Shown here: positions 27,133 through 35,845 of the stretch, piece by piece
Layout: each line of letters opens with the position of its first letter
How positions within the stretch are numbered: position 1 is the first letter of the stretch
Notes under the pieces: model-generated
The model's input: only the letters and a program-made list of their open reading frames with translations
Told to the model about the DNA's origin: nothing
Database searches by the model: none
Source: Streptomyces sp. WP-1
GTDB lineage: Bacteria; Actinomycetota; Actinomycetes; Streptomycetales; Streptomycetaceae
Direction: 5' to 3'
Assembly: GCF_030450125.1 (NCBI RefSeq)
Contig: NZ_CP123923.1
Span: 2,604,001-2,668,000 of the forward strand
Length of the DNA: 64,000 bases
Translations under genes and position numbers: made by a program

Positions 27133-30100
27133 TCAAGTGGGTGGGACGGGCGTCTCAGAATGTGAGCGAAGGGCACTGCCGCCTCCGAAAACAGCGGGTA
27201 CTCCTCCGGTGTACACCCCCGCGGCACCCCGCCGCCCCTGGGTTTCCCTTACTCGGCCCGCGAACGCCGGTTCGGCCGGCAGATGGGGTCCGGTCGACAG
27301 GTGCGGACCGGCCGGGGCGTGGGGTGCGCCCGAGGCGTGCGATCCGGCCACCGCGTGCGCTCCGGTCCCGGGGTGCGGCACCGGGCAGGACCCGGCGCCG
27401 AGCGCCCGGCGCAGCCGGTACTCGTCCAGCGGACCGGAGAACGCGGCGCCGATGCCGTGGGTGCAGCCCATCGCGCGCAGCGCCACCGCCTGCTCGGGCA
27501 GGTCCACGCCCTCGGCGACGGACTGGATCCCGAGATCGCCCGCGATCCGCAGCAGCCCGCTGGTGATCTTGTGCAGCCGCGCGGACTCCACCACGCCCTC
27601 GACCAGAGCGCGGTCGAGCTTGAGGATGTCCACGGGCAGCCGCCGCAGCGCGGTGATCGCCGCGCTGCCGCCGCCGAAGCCGTCCAGCGCGATGCGCACC
27701 CCGAGCCGGCTCAGCGCGGCCAGCCGCCGCTCCAGCTCGTCCAGACCGAGCCCGGGGTCGGTGTCGGACAGCTCGATGATCAGCGCCCCGGGCGGCAGCC
27801 CGTACCGGGTCAGCAGCGCCTCCACGGAGCCGGGCGGCAGCGAGCGGTCCAGCAGCCGCCGCGCGCTCATCCGCACCGCCACCGGTACGACGAGTCCGCT
27901 CGCGGCCCGCTCGGCGGCCCCCGCCACGGCCTCCTGGAGGATCCAGCGGTCCAGCTCGGCCGTCTTGTCGCCGTCCTCGGCCACCCGCAGGAACTCGGCC
28001 GGGGTGAACAGCACCCCCTGCGAGGAGCGCCAGCGGGCCTGCGCCGAGACCGCCGTGATCCGGCCGTCCTCCAGGCACACCACGGGCTGGTGCAGCAGCG
28101 CGAACTCCCCGTCGTGCAGCGCGGCGCGCAGCCGGGTGGCCAGTTCCGCCTTGCGTACGACGTCCTGCTGCATCTGCGGCTTGTACAGCTCGACCCGGCC
28201 CTTGCCGGCCGACTTCGCGCGGTACATCGCGAGGTCGGCGTTGCGCAGCAGCTCGCCCGCGCCGAGGCCGGGTTCGGCGAAGGCGACGCCGATGGAGGCA
28301 TTGACCCGGACATCGTTGCCGTCGATCGCGTAGGGCTGGGAGAGGGTCATCCTGAGGCGGTCGGCCAGCTCCAGGATGTTGCGCTCCCGGGCGGCGCGGT
28401 CATGGGTGCCGTCCCCGACGATCAGGGCCGCGAACTCGTCGCCGCCGAGCCGGGAGGCGGTGTCGCCCTGGCGGACCGCGTCCTGGAGTCTTCGGGCGGC
28501 CTGGACGAGGAGTTCGTCGCCGGCCTGGTGCCCGATGGTGTCGTTGACGGCCTTGAAGCCGTCGAGGTCGATGAAGAGGACCGCGGTGCCGCGCAGGGCG
28601 GCGCCCCGGTCGGTGGCCCGGCGGCCGGACAGGGCCTGCTGGACGCGCCGGGTGAACAGTGCGCGGTTGGGCAGGTCGGTCAGCGGGTCGTGCTCCGCGT
28701 TGTGCTGCAACTGCGCCTGGAGGCGCACGCGTTCGGTGACGTCCCGGCTGTTGAAGATCAGGCCGCCGTGGTGCCGGTTGACCGTGGACTCCACGTTCAG
28801 CCAGCCGCTCCCGCCGCCGGAGCGGAAGCGGCACTCGATGCGGGTGGTGGGCTCCGTCAGCGGGCTGGCGGCCAGGAAGCGGCGCACCTCGTGCACCACG
28901 CCGCCGAGGTCCTCGGGGTGGATCAGGGCGGCCAGCTCGGTGCCCACCAGGTCCTCGGCGGGACGGCCGTAGACCCCGGCGGCGGCCGGGGAGACGTAGC
29001 GCAGGATGCCGTTGGGCGCGGCGATCATGATGACGTCGCTGGAGCCCTGCACCAGGGAGCGGAAGTGGTTCTCCTTCTGCGCCAGTTCCTGGGTGAGGGT
29101 GATGTTGTCCAGCAGCATGATGCCCTGGCGGATCACGAGGGCGAGCACCACGCAGCCCGCGGTGATCAGCACGACGTGGTCGGGCCTGCGGCCGTTCAGG
29201 ACGTTGTACAGGATGCCCAGGGTGCACACCGCGGCGGCGAGGTACGGGGTGAGCGCGCCGAGCGAGCCGGTGATCGGGCGGCCGGCCGGGTAGCGGACGA
29301 GGTCGGCGCCGCCCTGGAGAGCGGGGTCGGCGGGGGCGGGCGCCGGGTGCGGCCCGTGCCCGGCGCCCGCGAACGGGCCGTCCCCGGTGTCCTCGCGGTG
29401 GCCCGGTTCCGTGTCCGGGTACGAGCCGTGCCCCGCGCCTTGGCGCTCGTCGTACTCGCCGTACTCGCCGCGCCCGGAACCCGCGTGCGCGTCGTGCCCG
29501 GAGCCGGCGTCCTGCCCGGAGCCCGCGTCCCGGCTGTGCTCGGCGGCCGGGCCGGGCGCGGAGGGCGACCAGTGGTCGGCGGCGCGCGGCGCGGGCAGCT
29601 GCCCGAGGTCCGCGCGGGTGCGCCCGTCCGCCGCCGGCGCCGACGGCGCGCTCCCGGGCCGGGGTGTGGCCCAGGGGGCGTAGGCGAGCAGCAGCGAACC
29701 GGCGAACCAGCCCGCGTCCAGCAGCTGCCCGGAGCGGTAACTGTTGTGCAGCAGCGGTGAGGTGAACAGCGCGTCGCACATCACGGTCAGGGCGAGCGCG
29801 CCGATCGCGGTGTTCACGGCGGTGCGGTTGCCGGGCGCGCGCCGGAAGTGCAGCGCGAGCACCATGCTGACCAGCGCGATGTCCAGCAGCGGGTACGCCA
29901 GCGAGAGCGCGGTGTGCGCCACGCTCGGCCCGTCGAACCGGGCGGCCTGGGCGAGCGCGAGGCTCCACGACAGGGTGAGCAGCGAGCCGCCGATCAGCCA
30001 GGCGTCCAGGCCCAGGCAGATCCAGCCGGCCCGGGTCACCGGGCGGCTGGCGAGCACCAGCAGGCCCACGATCGCGGGCGGCGCGAAGCACAGGAAGAAC

Positions 30101-30684
30101 AGATCGGCGTACGACGGGCTGGGCACGGGACGGCCGAGTACGACCTCGTACCAGCCCCAGACGGCGTTGCCCAGGGAGGCCATGGCCGAGGAGAGGCCGA
30201 ACAGCAGCCAGGCCGGGCGGTAGCGCACCCGGGTCGCGCGGGCGTACAGGAAGCAGGAGACGGCGGCGACGCCGGCCGCGGCGCTGAGCCCGAAGTCACC
30301 CATGACCAGCGCGATCTCGTCCGTGCCCCAGTCGAACGCGGCGCCGACGGCGTACGTCGCGCAGACGAGGGCGAGGACGAGCTGTTCGGAGGCGCGGGTG
30401 CGCCTGACGCGGACCCGTCCGCGCGCCGGCGGGTCCTGGTGCGGGTGCGGCGCGCGCACCTCTGCGTGGACGGTGGTGGTCGGCGTGGGCGCGCTCACCG
30501 GGGCCTCCCGGCGGGTGAGGCGCTCGCGTCCCGCCGCACCCGGCGGACCGGGTGTGCGTGCCTGCGGGGGCCGGCCGGCCGACGCGGGTGGTGGCTGTGG
30601 TGAGCGGTGTGATGGCCGCGTCTGCCCGCGGCCGTGCGCCAGGGCCGCCGTCGGCGGCTCCACCGCGTCGGATCGTTCGTCCAT
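27133..30684 (-). CDS. Membrane GGDEF-EAL protein with PAS domain (diguanylate cyclase, EAL degenerate)
   Basis: About 1183 residues from the ATG at 30684; the true start is uncertain, as the frame is open to 30789 and no ribosome site is clear. Order: an Arg/Pro-rich cytosolic tail, a block of ~9-10 membrane segments, a Gly/His/Asp-rich low-complexity linker before a last membrane segment, a PAS domain ('LVQGSSDVIMIAAPNGILRYVSP'), GGDEF intact at 747-751 ('RLGGDEFAAL'), then an EAL-fold domain. In the latter the EAL triad reads A881-Q-A883, and the usual DDFGTGYSS reads 'LDGFGGGSAA'. It therefore probably makes, but does not degrade, c-di-GMP. Positional counterpart of S. coelicolor SCO5511 (recollection). 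Confidence 0.85.
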   Translation of the reverse strand: MDERSDAVEPPTAALAHGRGQTRPSHRSPQPPPASAGRPPQARTPGPPGAAGRERLTRREAPVSAPTPTTTVHAEVRAPHPHQDPPARGRVRVRRTRASEQLVLALVCATYAVGAAFDWGTDEIALVMGDFGLSAAAGVAAVSCFLYARATRVRYRPAWLLFGLSSAMASLGNAVWGWYEVVLGRPVPSPSYADLFFLCFAPPAIVGLLVLASRPVTRAGWICLGLDAWLIGGSLLTLSWSLALAQAARFDGPSVAHTALSLAYPLLDIALVSMVLALHFRRAPGNRTAVNTAIGALALTVMCDALFTSPLLHNSYRSGQLLDAGWFAGSLLLAYAPWATPRPGSAPSAPAADGRTRADLGQLPAPRAADHWSPSAPGPAAEHSRDAGSGQDAGSGHDAHAGSGRGEYGEYDERQGAGHGSYPDTEPGHREDTGDGPFAGAGHGPHPAPAPADPALQGGADLVRYPAGRPITGSLGALTPYLAAAVCTLGILYNVLNGRRPDHVVLITAGCVVLALVIRQGIMLLDNITLTQELAQKENHFRSLVQGSSDVIMIAAPNGILRYVSPAAAGVYGRPAEDLVGTELAALIHPEDLGGVVHEVRRFLAASPLTEPTTRIECRFRSGGGSGWLNVESTVNRHHGGLIFNSRDVTERVRLQAQLQHNAEHDPLTDLPNRALFTRRVQQALSGRRATDRGAALRGTAVLFIDLDGFKAVNDTIGHQAGDELLVQAARRLQDAVRQGDTASRLGGDEFAALIVGDGTHDRAARERNILELADRLRMTLSQPYAIDGNDVRVNASIGVAFAEPGLGAGELLRNADLAMYRAKSAGKGRVELYKPQMQQDVVRKAELATRLRAALHDGEFALLHQPVVCLEDGRITAVSAQARWRSSQGVLFTPAEFLRVAEDGDKTAELDRWILQEAVAGAAERAASGLVVPVAVRMSARRLLDRSLPPGSVEALLTRYGLPPGALIIELSDTDPGLGLDELERRLAALSRLGVRIALDGFGGGSAAITALRRLPVDILKLDRALVEGVVESARLHKITSGLLRIAGDLGIQSVAEGVDLPEQAVALRAMGCTHGIGAAFSGPLDEYRLRRALGAGSCPVPHPGTGAHAVAGSHASGAPHAPAGPHLSTGPHLPAEPAFAGRVRETQGRRGAAGVYTGGVPAVFGGGSALRSHSETPVPPT

Positions 30685-30881
30685 AGGCCGTGCATCGCCC
30701 GTCGCCCCCCTCACAAGATCTGAAATGTCATCCCCGGCGCCGATGTAGGCGGCGCTGCCCCTGTCGGGACGATACACCAGGTTCGTCACTCAGGGACATA
30801 GCTTCTCTACGCTCCGTGACGATCAGCGGCGATGCGGGCACGGGCCGCGTCCGGGAGGTCGCGGAGGGTGCCGGAAAGGCC

Positions 30882-31922
30882 CTAACGCCCGTTCGTTCCC
30901 GGGGTGTCCGGGCCCTCCGGATCTGTCCCGGCGGGATCTTCCGGGGCCGTTCCCACCGGGTCCTTCGGGTCCGCTCCGGTCGTCAGGATCACGTTCCGCA
31001 GTGGCTCGTCGCGCACGAACCGGGTCAGCTGATCGACCAGCAGCCGCTCGGCGCGCGGGCGGAAGGCCGACGTGGGTCCGCCGACATGCGGGGTGATGAG
31101 TGCGCCGGGGGCCTTCCAGAGGGGGTGGCCGGGCGGCAGCGGCTCGGGGTCGGTGACGTCCAGGGCGGCCAGGAGCCGGCCCCGCTCCAGCTCCGCGAGC
31201 AGCGCGTTCGTGTCCACGACGGGTCCGCGGGCGACGTTCACCAGGAGGGCCCCGTCCTTCATCCGGGAGAGGAACTCGGCGTCCACCAGACCATGGGTGG
31301 CGTCCGTGAGGGGGGTGGACAGAATCACGACATCGGCGTCCGGAAGCAGAGAGAGCACATCGGCGATCGGATGTACGGGACCGCGCGCCGTGGTGCGCCG
31401 GGAGCGCGCGACGCGCGCCACCCGCGCAAGCTCGAAGGGCGTGAGCCGGTCCTCGATGGCGGCGCCGATCGAGCCGTAGCCGACGATGAGCACGTTCCTG
31501 TCGGCGAGCGCGGGCCTGAACGCCCCCCGCCAGCGCTCCTGTTGCTGGTCCCGCACGAAGTCCGGGATGCCGCGCAGCGCGGCCAGGGTCAGGGTGAGCG
31601 CCAGCTCGGCGGTGCTCGCCTCGTGCACCCCGCGCGCGTTGCACAGCCGTACGCCCGGCACGATGGCCGAAAGCCGCGCCGTGATGTCGTCGACGCCGGC
31701 CGTGAGCGTCTGGATGACCCGGACGCCGGTCAGCTGCTCCAGCGGGCGCACCTTGACCGGCCACCGCTTCATGTACGGCACCACGTACATCACGCAGTGC
31801 GCGGGGTCGCCCGGAAACTCCTGGTCGCCGTCCTCGCCCCCGTCCCAGAACAGGTACCGGAGACCCTCGGGCAGCCCCTCGATCTCCTCGGGCGGAAGCG
31901 GAAGCCATACGTCTGCGCTCAT
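30882..31922 (-). CDS. D-isomer-specific 2-hydroxyacid dehydrogenase
   Basis: 346 residues. NAD-binding motif 'VLIVGYGSIGAAIEDRL'; catalytic Arg in 'LVNVARGPVVDTNALL', Glu in 'DVTDPEPLPPGHPLW' and His in 'ITPHVGGPTSAF'. Oxidises or reduces a 2-hydroxy/2-oxo acid; the substrate is not predictable. The C-terminal ~30 residues are a Gly/Asp/Pro-rich tail outside the fold. Divergent from the aldo/keto reductase gene, with a 75-base gap. Confidence 0.88.
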   Translation of the reverse strand: MSADVWLPLPPEEIEGLPEGLRYLFWDGGEDGDQEFPGDPAHCVMYVVPYMKRWPVKVRPLEQLTGVRVIQTLTAGVDDITARLSAIVPGVRLCNARGVHEASTAELALTLTLAALRGIPDFVRDQQQERWRGAFRPALADRNVLIVGYGSIGAAIEDRLTPFELARVARVARSRRTTARGPVHPIADVLSLLPDADVVILSTPLTDATHGLVDAEFLSRMKDGALLVNVARGPVVDTNALLAELERGRLLAALDVTDPEPLPPGHPLWKAPGALITPHVGGPTSAFRPRAERLLVDQLTRFVRDEPLRNVILTTGADPKDPVGTAPEDPAGTDPEGPDTPGTNGR

Positions 31923-31997
31923 GGCCAGGAGGCTATGTCAGGTACGCGCGGCGCAGAGGTTAGGTTGGGGGTCAGGCTAGGGGAGGTTCCGGAGCAG

Positions 31998-32996
31998 GTG
32001 GAGCGCAGGACGATCGGCGCGGGGGCGCTCGCGGTGGGGGCCGTCGGACTCGGGTGCATGCCGATGAGCTGGGCGTACAGCACCTCGCGGCAGCGGGGCG
32101 AGGAGTCGGTGAGATGCGTGCACCGGGCACTGGACCTCGGGTCGAGTCTGCTGGACACCGCGGACATGTACGGCCCGTTCACCAACGAGCTGCTGCTCGG
32201 GCGGGTGCTGAGGGAGCGGCGGGCGGACGCGTTCGTCTCCACGAAGGTGGGGCTGCTGGTGGGCGAGCAGCACATCGTGGCCAACGGCCGCCCCGGCTAT
32301 GTGAGACGGGCCTGCGACGCCTCGCTGCGCCGGCTCCAGACGGATGTGATCGACCTCTACCAGCTGCACCGCCCCGACCCCGAGGTGCCGATCGAGGAGA
32401 CCTGGGGCGCGATGGCCGAGCTGGTGCGGGCCGGGAAGGTGCGGTCGCTGGGCCTGTGCGCGCTGGGCGCGCGCGGCGGGCGCCGCTCGGGCAGGGGCCT
32501 CTACGACGGCACGCTGCGCCAGTTGCAGCGGGTGCAGCAGGTGTTCCCGGTGGCCGCGGTCGAGGCGGAGCTGTCGGTGTGGTCCCCGGAGGCGCTGCGC
32601 ACGCTGCTGCCGTGGTGCGAGGCGCGCGGCGTGGGCTTCCTGGCGGCGATGCCGCTGGGCAACGGCTTCCTGACCGGCACGCTCACTCCGGGCGAGGGCT
32701 TCGAAGCGGACGACGTGCGCGCCCGGCACCCCCGGTTCACCGCCGAGATGATGGCCGCCAACCAGCCGATCGTGGCCGGGCTGCGCCGCGTCGCCCGGCG
32801 GCACGGCCCGGAGGTCACCCCGGCGCAGGTGGCGCTGGCCTGGGTGCTGGCGCGGGGCCGCCATGTGATCGCGCTGCCGGGCACGAAGCGGGAGCACTGG
32901 GCGGCGGAGAACGCGGCGGCGGCCGGACTGCGGCTGTCGGCGGCGGACCTGGCGGAGATCGGGCGGCTGCCGGGGGCGCGGGGGTCGTGGGACTGA
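31998..32996 (+). CDS. Aldo/keto reductase
   Basis: 332 residues from the GTG at 31998, chosen because the family N-terminus 'RRTIGAGALAVGAVGLGCMPMSW' begins there and GGAG lies just upstream. TIM-barrel NADPH-dependent reductase: catalytic Asp/Tyr in 'DTADMYGP', Lys in 'VSTKVG' and His in 'YQLHRPDP'; the C-terminal 'ALPGTKREHWAAENAAA' binds the cofactor phosphate. Substrate unknown. Confidence 0.9.
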   Translation: MERRTIGAGALAVGAVGLGCMPMSWAYSTSRQRGEESVRCVHRALDLGSSLLDTADMYGPFTNELLLGRVLRERRADAFVSTKVGLLVGEQHIVANGRPGYVRRACDASLRRLQTDVIDLYQLHRPDPEVPIEETWGAMAELVRAGKVRSLGLCALGARGGRRSGRGLYDGTLRQLQRVQQVFPVAAVEAELSVWSPEALRTLLPWCEARGVGFLAAMPLGNGFLTGTLTPGEGFEADDVRARHPRFTAEMMAANQPIVAGLRRVARRHGPEVTPAQVALAWVLARGRHVIALPGTKREHWAAENAAAAGLRLSAADLAEIGRLPGARGSWD

Positions 32997-33054
32997 GGGA
33001 CCCTTGGCAGGGGAAGATCTGCCGCTGGAACCCCGTCCCGAAGGGATCGTGATC

Positions 33055-34212
33055 GTGCGACGCCGAGCTGTGCCGACCGTGCTGGCCGCGACCGCCCTCC
33101 TGCTGGCGGCGGGCTGCTCCTCCGGCTCCCCGGGAGTGGGTTTCCCCGGCCGGCTCCCGCACACGGCGCCCCCAGGCGGCGCGCCCGCCGCCCCGGCCCC
33201 GGAGTCGGCGGCACCGGCCAAGGGCTCGGTACGGCTGCTGCGCACGGTGGCCGAGGGCCTGAACTCGCCGTGGGGTCTCGCCGTGCTGCCGGGCGGCGAT
33301 CTGCTGGTCTCCTCCCGCGACGAGGGGACGATCACCCGCGTCGACCCGGACACGGGCCGCAAGACCGACCTGGGCGCGGTCTCCGGGGTCTCCCCGGCGG
33401 GTGAGGGCGGCCTGCTGGGCATCGCGCTGTCCCCGCGCTTCGCCTCGGACCACATGATCTACGCCTACTTCACCTCCGCCTCGGACAACCGCGTCGTCCG
33501 CATGCTCTACGACGACAAGAAACCGGCCGGTGAGCAACTGGGCGCACCCGACACGCTGTTCAAGGGCATCCCCAAGGGCCCCGTCCACAACGGCGGCCGG
33601 ATCGCCTTCGGCCCCGACGGCATGCTGTACGCCGGCACCGGCGAGAGCGGCCGGCGCGGTCTCGCCCAGGACCGGGACTCCCTGGGCGGCAAGATCCTCC
33701 GGCTGACCCCGGACGGCGATCCGGCACCCGGCGACCCCTTCCCCGGCTCCCCCGTGTACTCCCTGGGCCACCGCAACGTCCAGGGCCTCGCCTGGGACGA
33801 CCGTCAGCGCCTGTTCGCCTCCGAGTTCGGCCAGGACACCTGGGACGAGCTGAACGCCATCAAGCCCGGCGGCGACTACGGCTGGCCCGACGCCGAGGGC
33901 AGGTCCACCGACCCGCGCTTCCAGAACCCCCTCGCCGAGTGGCACACCGACGACGCCTCCCCCAGCGGCATCGCCTACGTCCACGGCGTCATCTGGATGG
34001 CCGCCCTCAAGGGCGAACGCCTGTGGCGCGTCCCCCTGCGGGGCACCCGGGCCGCGGCCGCCCCGCAGTCCTTCCTCACCGGTGCCTACGGCCGTCTGCG
34101 CACAGTCGCCCCGGCGGGCGACGGCAAGCTGTGGCTGATCACGAACAACACGGACGGGCGGGGGCATCCGAAGAAGGGCGACGACAGGATCCTGGAGCTT
34201 CAGGTGAGTTAG
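33055..34212 (+). CDS. Lipoprotein PQQ-dependent sugar dehydrogenase (soluble GDH-like)
   Basis: 385 residues. The signal peptide ends in a lipobox 'LLLAAGC', Cys21, so it is membrane-anchored and extracytoplasmic. A six-bladed beta-propeller follows, with the GSDH-family markers 'LNSPWGLAVLPGGDLLVSSRDEG', 'GEGGLLGIALSPRF', 'HNGGRIAFGPDGMLYAGTGE', 'LGHRNVQGLAWD' and 'NAIKPGGDYGWP'. Such proteins oxidise aldoses using PQQ, but no PQQ biosynthesis genes are in the window, so the cofactor is inference. The GTG start follows AAGGGA by eight bases. Confidence 0.88.
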   Translation: MRRRAVPTVLAATALLLAAGCSSGSPGVGFPGRLPHTAPPGGAPAAPAPESAAPAKGSVRLLRTVAEGLNSPWGLAVLPGGDLLVSSRDEGTITRVDPDTGRKTDLGAVSGVSPAGEGGLLGIALSPRFASDHMIYAYFTSASDNRVVRMLYDDKKPAGEQLGAPDTLFKGIPKGPVHNGGRIAFGPDGMLYAGTGESGRRGLAQDRDSLGGKILRLTPDGDPAPGDPFPGSPVYSLGHRNVQGLAWDDRQRLFASEFGQDTWDELNAIKPGGDYGWPDAEGRSTDPRFQNPLAEWHTDDASPSGIAYVHGVIWMAALKGERLWRVPLRGTRAAAAPQSFLTGAYGRLRTVAPAGDGKLWLITNNTDGRGHPKKGDDRILELQVS

Positions 34213-34218
34213 CCGCGC

Positions 34219-34443
34219 CTACGACTCCTCGGGCCCCTCCGGCTCCGGCTCGGCCTCCGGCTCCTGCTCGGCCTCCGGCTCCGGGGCGGACAGGCGGATG
34301 ACCGCCTTGCCGGAGGTGAGGTCTATGGGACCGCGGCCGGGGTCGCTGTCGCCGACCTCCTCCCGGCTCAGTTCGAGGCGGTTCTGCTCGTCGCGGGTGT
34401 GCCCCCGACCGGGCGTGAACAGTTCGCTGAAGGCGTCGAACAC
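34219..34443 (-). CDS. Small acidic DUF6191-like protein
   Basis: 74 residues from a GTG with GGGGGAGG upstream. 'FDAFSELFTPGRGHTRDEQNRLELSREEVGD' is a conserved actinobacterial small-protein core; 'GPIDLTSGKAVIRL' follows. The tail is an E/P repeat (PEPEAEQEPEAEPEPEG), highly acidic. Function unknown. Its stop is only 6 bases from the convergent sugar dehydrogenase stop. Confidence 0.75.
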   Translation of the reverse strand: MFDAFSELFTPGRGHTRDEQNRLELSREEVGDSDPGRGPIDLTSGKAVIRLSAPEPEAEQEPEAEPEPEGPEES

Positions 34444-34506
34444 GGTTCCTCCCCCTTGCCGGTTGTCCCCGGACCACCGCCATTGTCCCGCGCCCCGCAC
34501 ACACAA

Positions 34507-34552
34507 GGGGCCTCGGGGACCCGTGACATGTGCACGAACTCCCTGAGGCCCC
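34507..34552. terminator. Hairpin terminator upstream of the DUF6191-like gene
   Basis: GGGGCCTCGGGGA (34507-34519) pairs with 34540-34552 (one G-U), with a 20-nt loop, 24 bases after the stop of the 216-residue membrane protein gene. Confidence 0.65.
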
Positions 34553-34576
34553 TGTGCTTCGGGGGCTACCGCCCGC

Positions 34577-35227
34577 TCAGCCCGCCGACGGCAGCGCCAG
34601 CAGCGCGTCCGAGTACTTCAGGACCGCCAGCAGCAGCCCGATGACGCCGAGCGAGACGCCGGCCCAGGCCACCGACTTGATCCAGGGCGCCTGCGGGCGG
34701 CCGGGGGTGCCGAAGGCGGGGCGGGCGAGGACGACCACGCCGGTGATCAGCGCGAGCAGCGCGAAGAAGCCGGCCCACAGCGCGGTGGTGTGCCAGGAGT
34801 CGCCGTAGACCGCCTTGATCTGGGTGGCGACGCCCGCCGTGGAGGACGTCCGCAGCTGGCCGATGAGCTGCTGGCGGGCGCCCGCGACCGTGCCGATCCA
34901 GCCGCCGCTGAGCGAGACCAGGCCCAGCGCGGCGGCGACCACGGCACCGGCGCCCTGGCCGACCCCGGAGGTCGCCTTGGCGTCCGCCGCGTCGTCCTCG
35001 AACTCGTCCGCGGGCCCGTCCGGTGTCTCCCCGGCCCGCTCCCCGGCCGTCTCCCCGGCGGGCGCGCCGTCGGCCGCCGCCCCGGTGCTCCCGGCCGCCG
35101 CCGCGCCCTCGGTCTCCGTCTTCCCCGCGGTGTCCCGCGCCGCGGTCTCGACCCCCTGTGCCGTCTCGTCGTCGTGCTGCGCCGCCGTCGTACCGGCCGC
35201 GGCGTCTTCCGATGTCTTCGTTGCCAT
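34577..35227 (-). CDS. Membrane protein of unknown function with long acidic/Ala-rich N-terminal tail
   Basis: 216 residues. Residues 1-85 are a disordered Ala/Glu/Asp/Gly/Thr-rich tail. After that come about three hydrophobic segments ('AGAVVAAALGLVSLSGGWIGTVAG', 'ALWAGFFALLALITGVVVLA' and 'VAWAGVSLGVIGLLLAVLKY'). No family recognised. It stands alone, with a terminator downstream. Confidence 0.75.
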   Translation of the reverse strand: MATKTSEDAAAGTTAAQHDDETAQGVETAARDTAGKTETEGAAAAGSTGAAADGAPAGETAGERAGETPDGPADEFEDDAADAKATSGVGQGAGAVVAAALGLVSLSGGWIGTVAGARQQLIGQLRTSSTAGVATQIKAVYGDSWHTTALWAGFFALLALITGVVVLARPAFGTPGRPQAPWIKSVAWAGVSLGVIGLLLAVLKYSDALLALPSAG

Positions 35228-35272
35228 GGCAACAACCGTACGGACGCCGTCTGAGAGGTCGCTTAATGATCG

Positions 35273-35845
35273 TCAATGGGCGTGTTGCGCGGCGCCCTCG
35301 CCTGCCGTGGGCCATTCGGGGGCCAGCACCGACCAGATCTCGGTGCTGGTGCGCTCCCCGTCGTGCGGGTAGTTCTCGCGCAGTACACCCTCACGGGTCA
35401 TGCCGAGCCGCCGGGCCACGTTGATGCTGGGCTGGTTGCCGGTGGCCACCCGCCACTCCACGCGGTGCATCCCGCGCGTCTCGAACGCCCAGTCGATCAG
35501 GAGCCGCATGCCCCGGGTGACGAGCCCCCGCCCGGCCGCCGCCGGCTCCAGCCAGCAGCCGGCCTCGCACACCCCGCCCGGCGTGTCCCAGGTGCGGAAG
35601 AGCAGCCCGCCGACGAGTGTCCCGTCCTGCCAGATGCCGTGCAGCGCGCCGGTGTCGGTGGCGCGCTTCTCGCCGTACGACCTCAGGTAGGCGCGGGCGC
35701 CCTCCAGGTCGGCCACCACCTCCGGCAGTCCGATGTGCCGACCGATGAACGCGCGGCCCCGGTCGATGTTGGCCAGCATCTCCTCGGCGTGCCAGATCTC
35801 CAACGGGCGCAGTTCGGCGCCGTCACCCAGGGATATCGCGTACAT
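35273..35845 (-). CDS. GNAT-family N-acetyltransferase (RimJ/RimL type)
   Basis: 190 residues from the ATG at 35845 (GAAGGAAG upstream). Acetyl-CoA fold with 'LRPLEIWHAEEMLANI', 'GLLFRTWDTPGG', the pyrophosphate-binding 'AAAGRGLVTRGMRLLIDWAF' and the RimJ-like 'VEWRVATGNQPSINVARRLGMTREGVLRE'. Probably acetylates a protein N-terminus or a small amine. The start lies 23 bases inside the 3' end of the MMPL exporter gene, so the two are translationally coupled. Confidence 0.9.
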   Translation of the reverse strand: MYAISLGDGAELRPLEIWHAEEMLANIDRGRAFIGRHIGLPEVVADLEGARAYLRSYGEKRATDTGALHGIWQDGTLVGGLLFRTWDTPGGVCEAGCWLEPAAAGRGLVTRGMRLLIDWAFETRGMHRVEWRVATGNQPSINVARRLGMTREGVLRENYPHDGERTSTEIWSVLAPEWPTAGEGAAQHAH

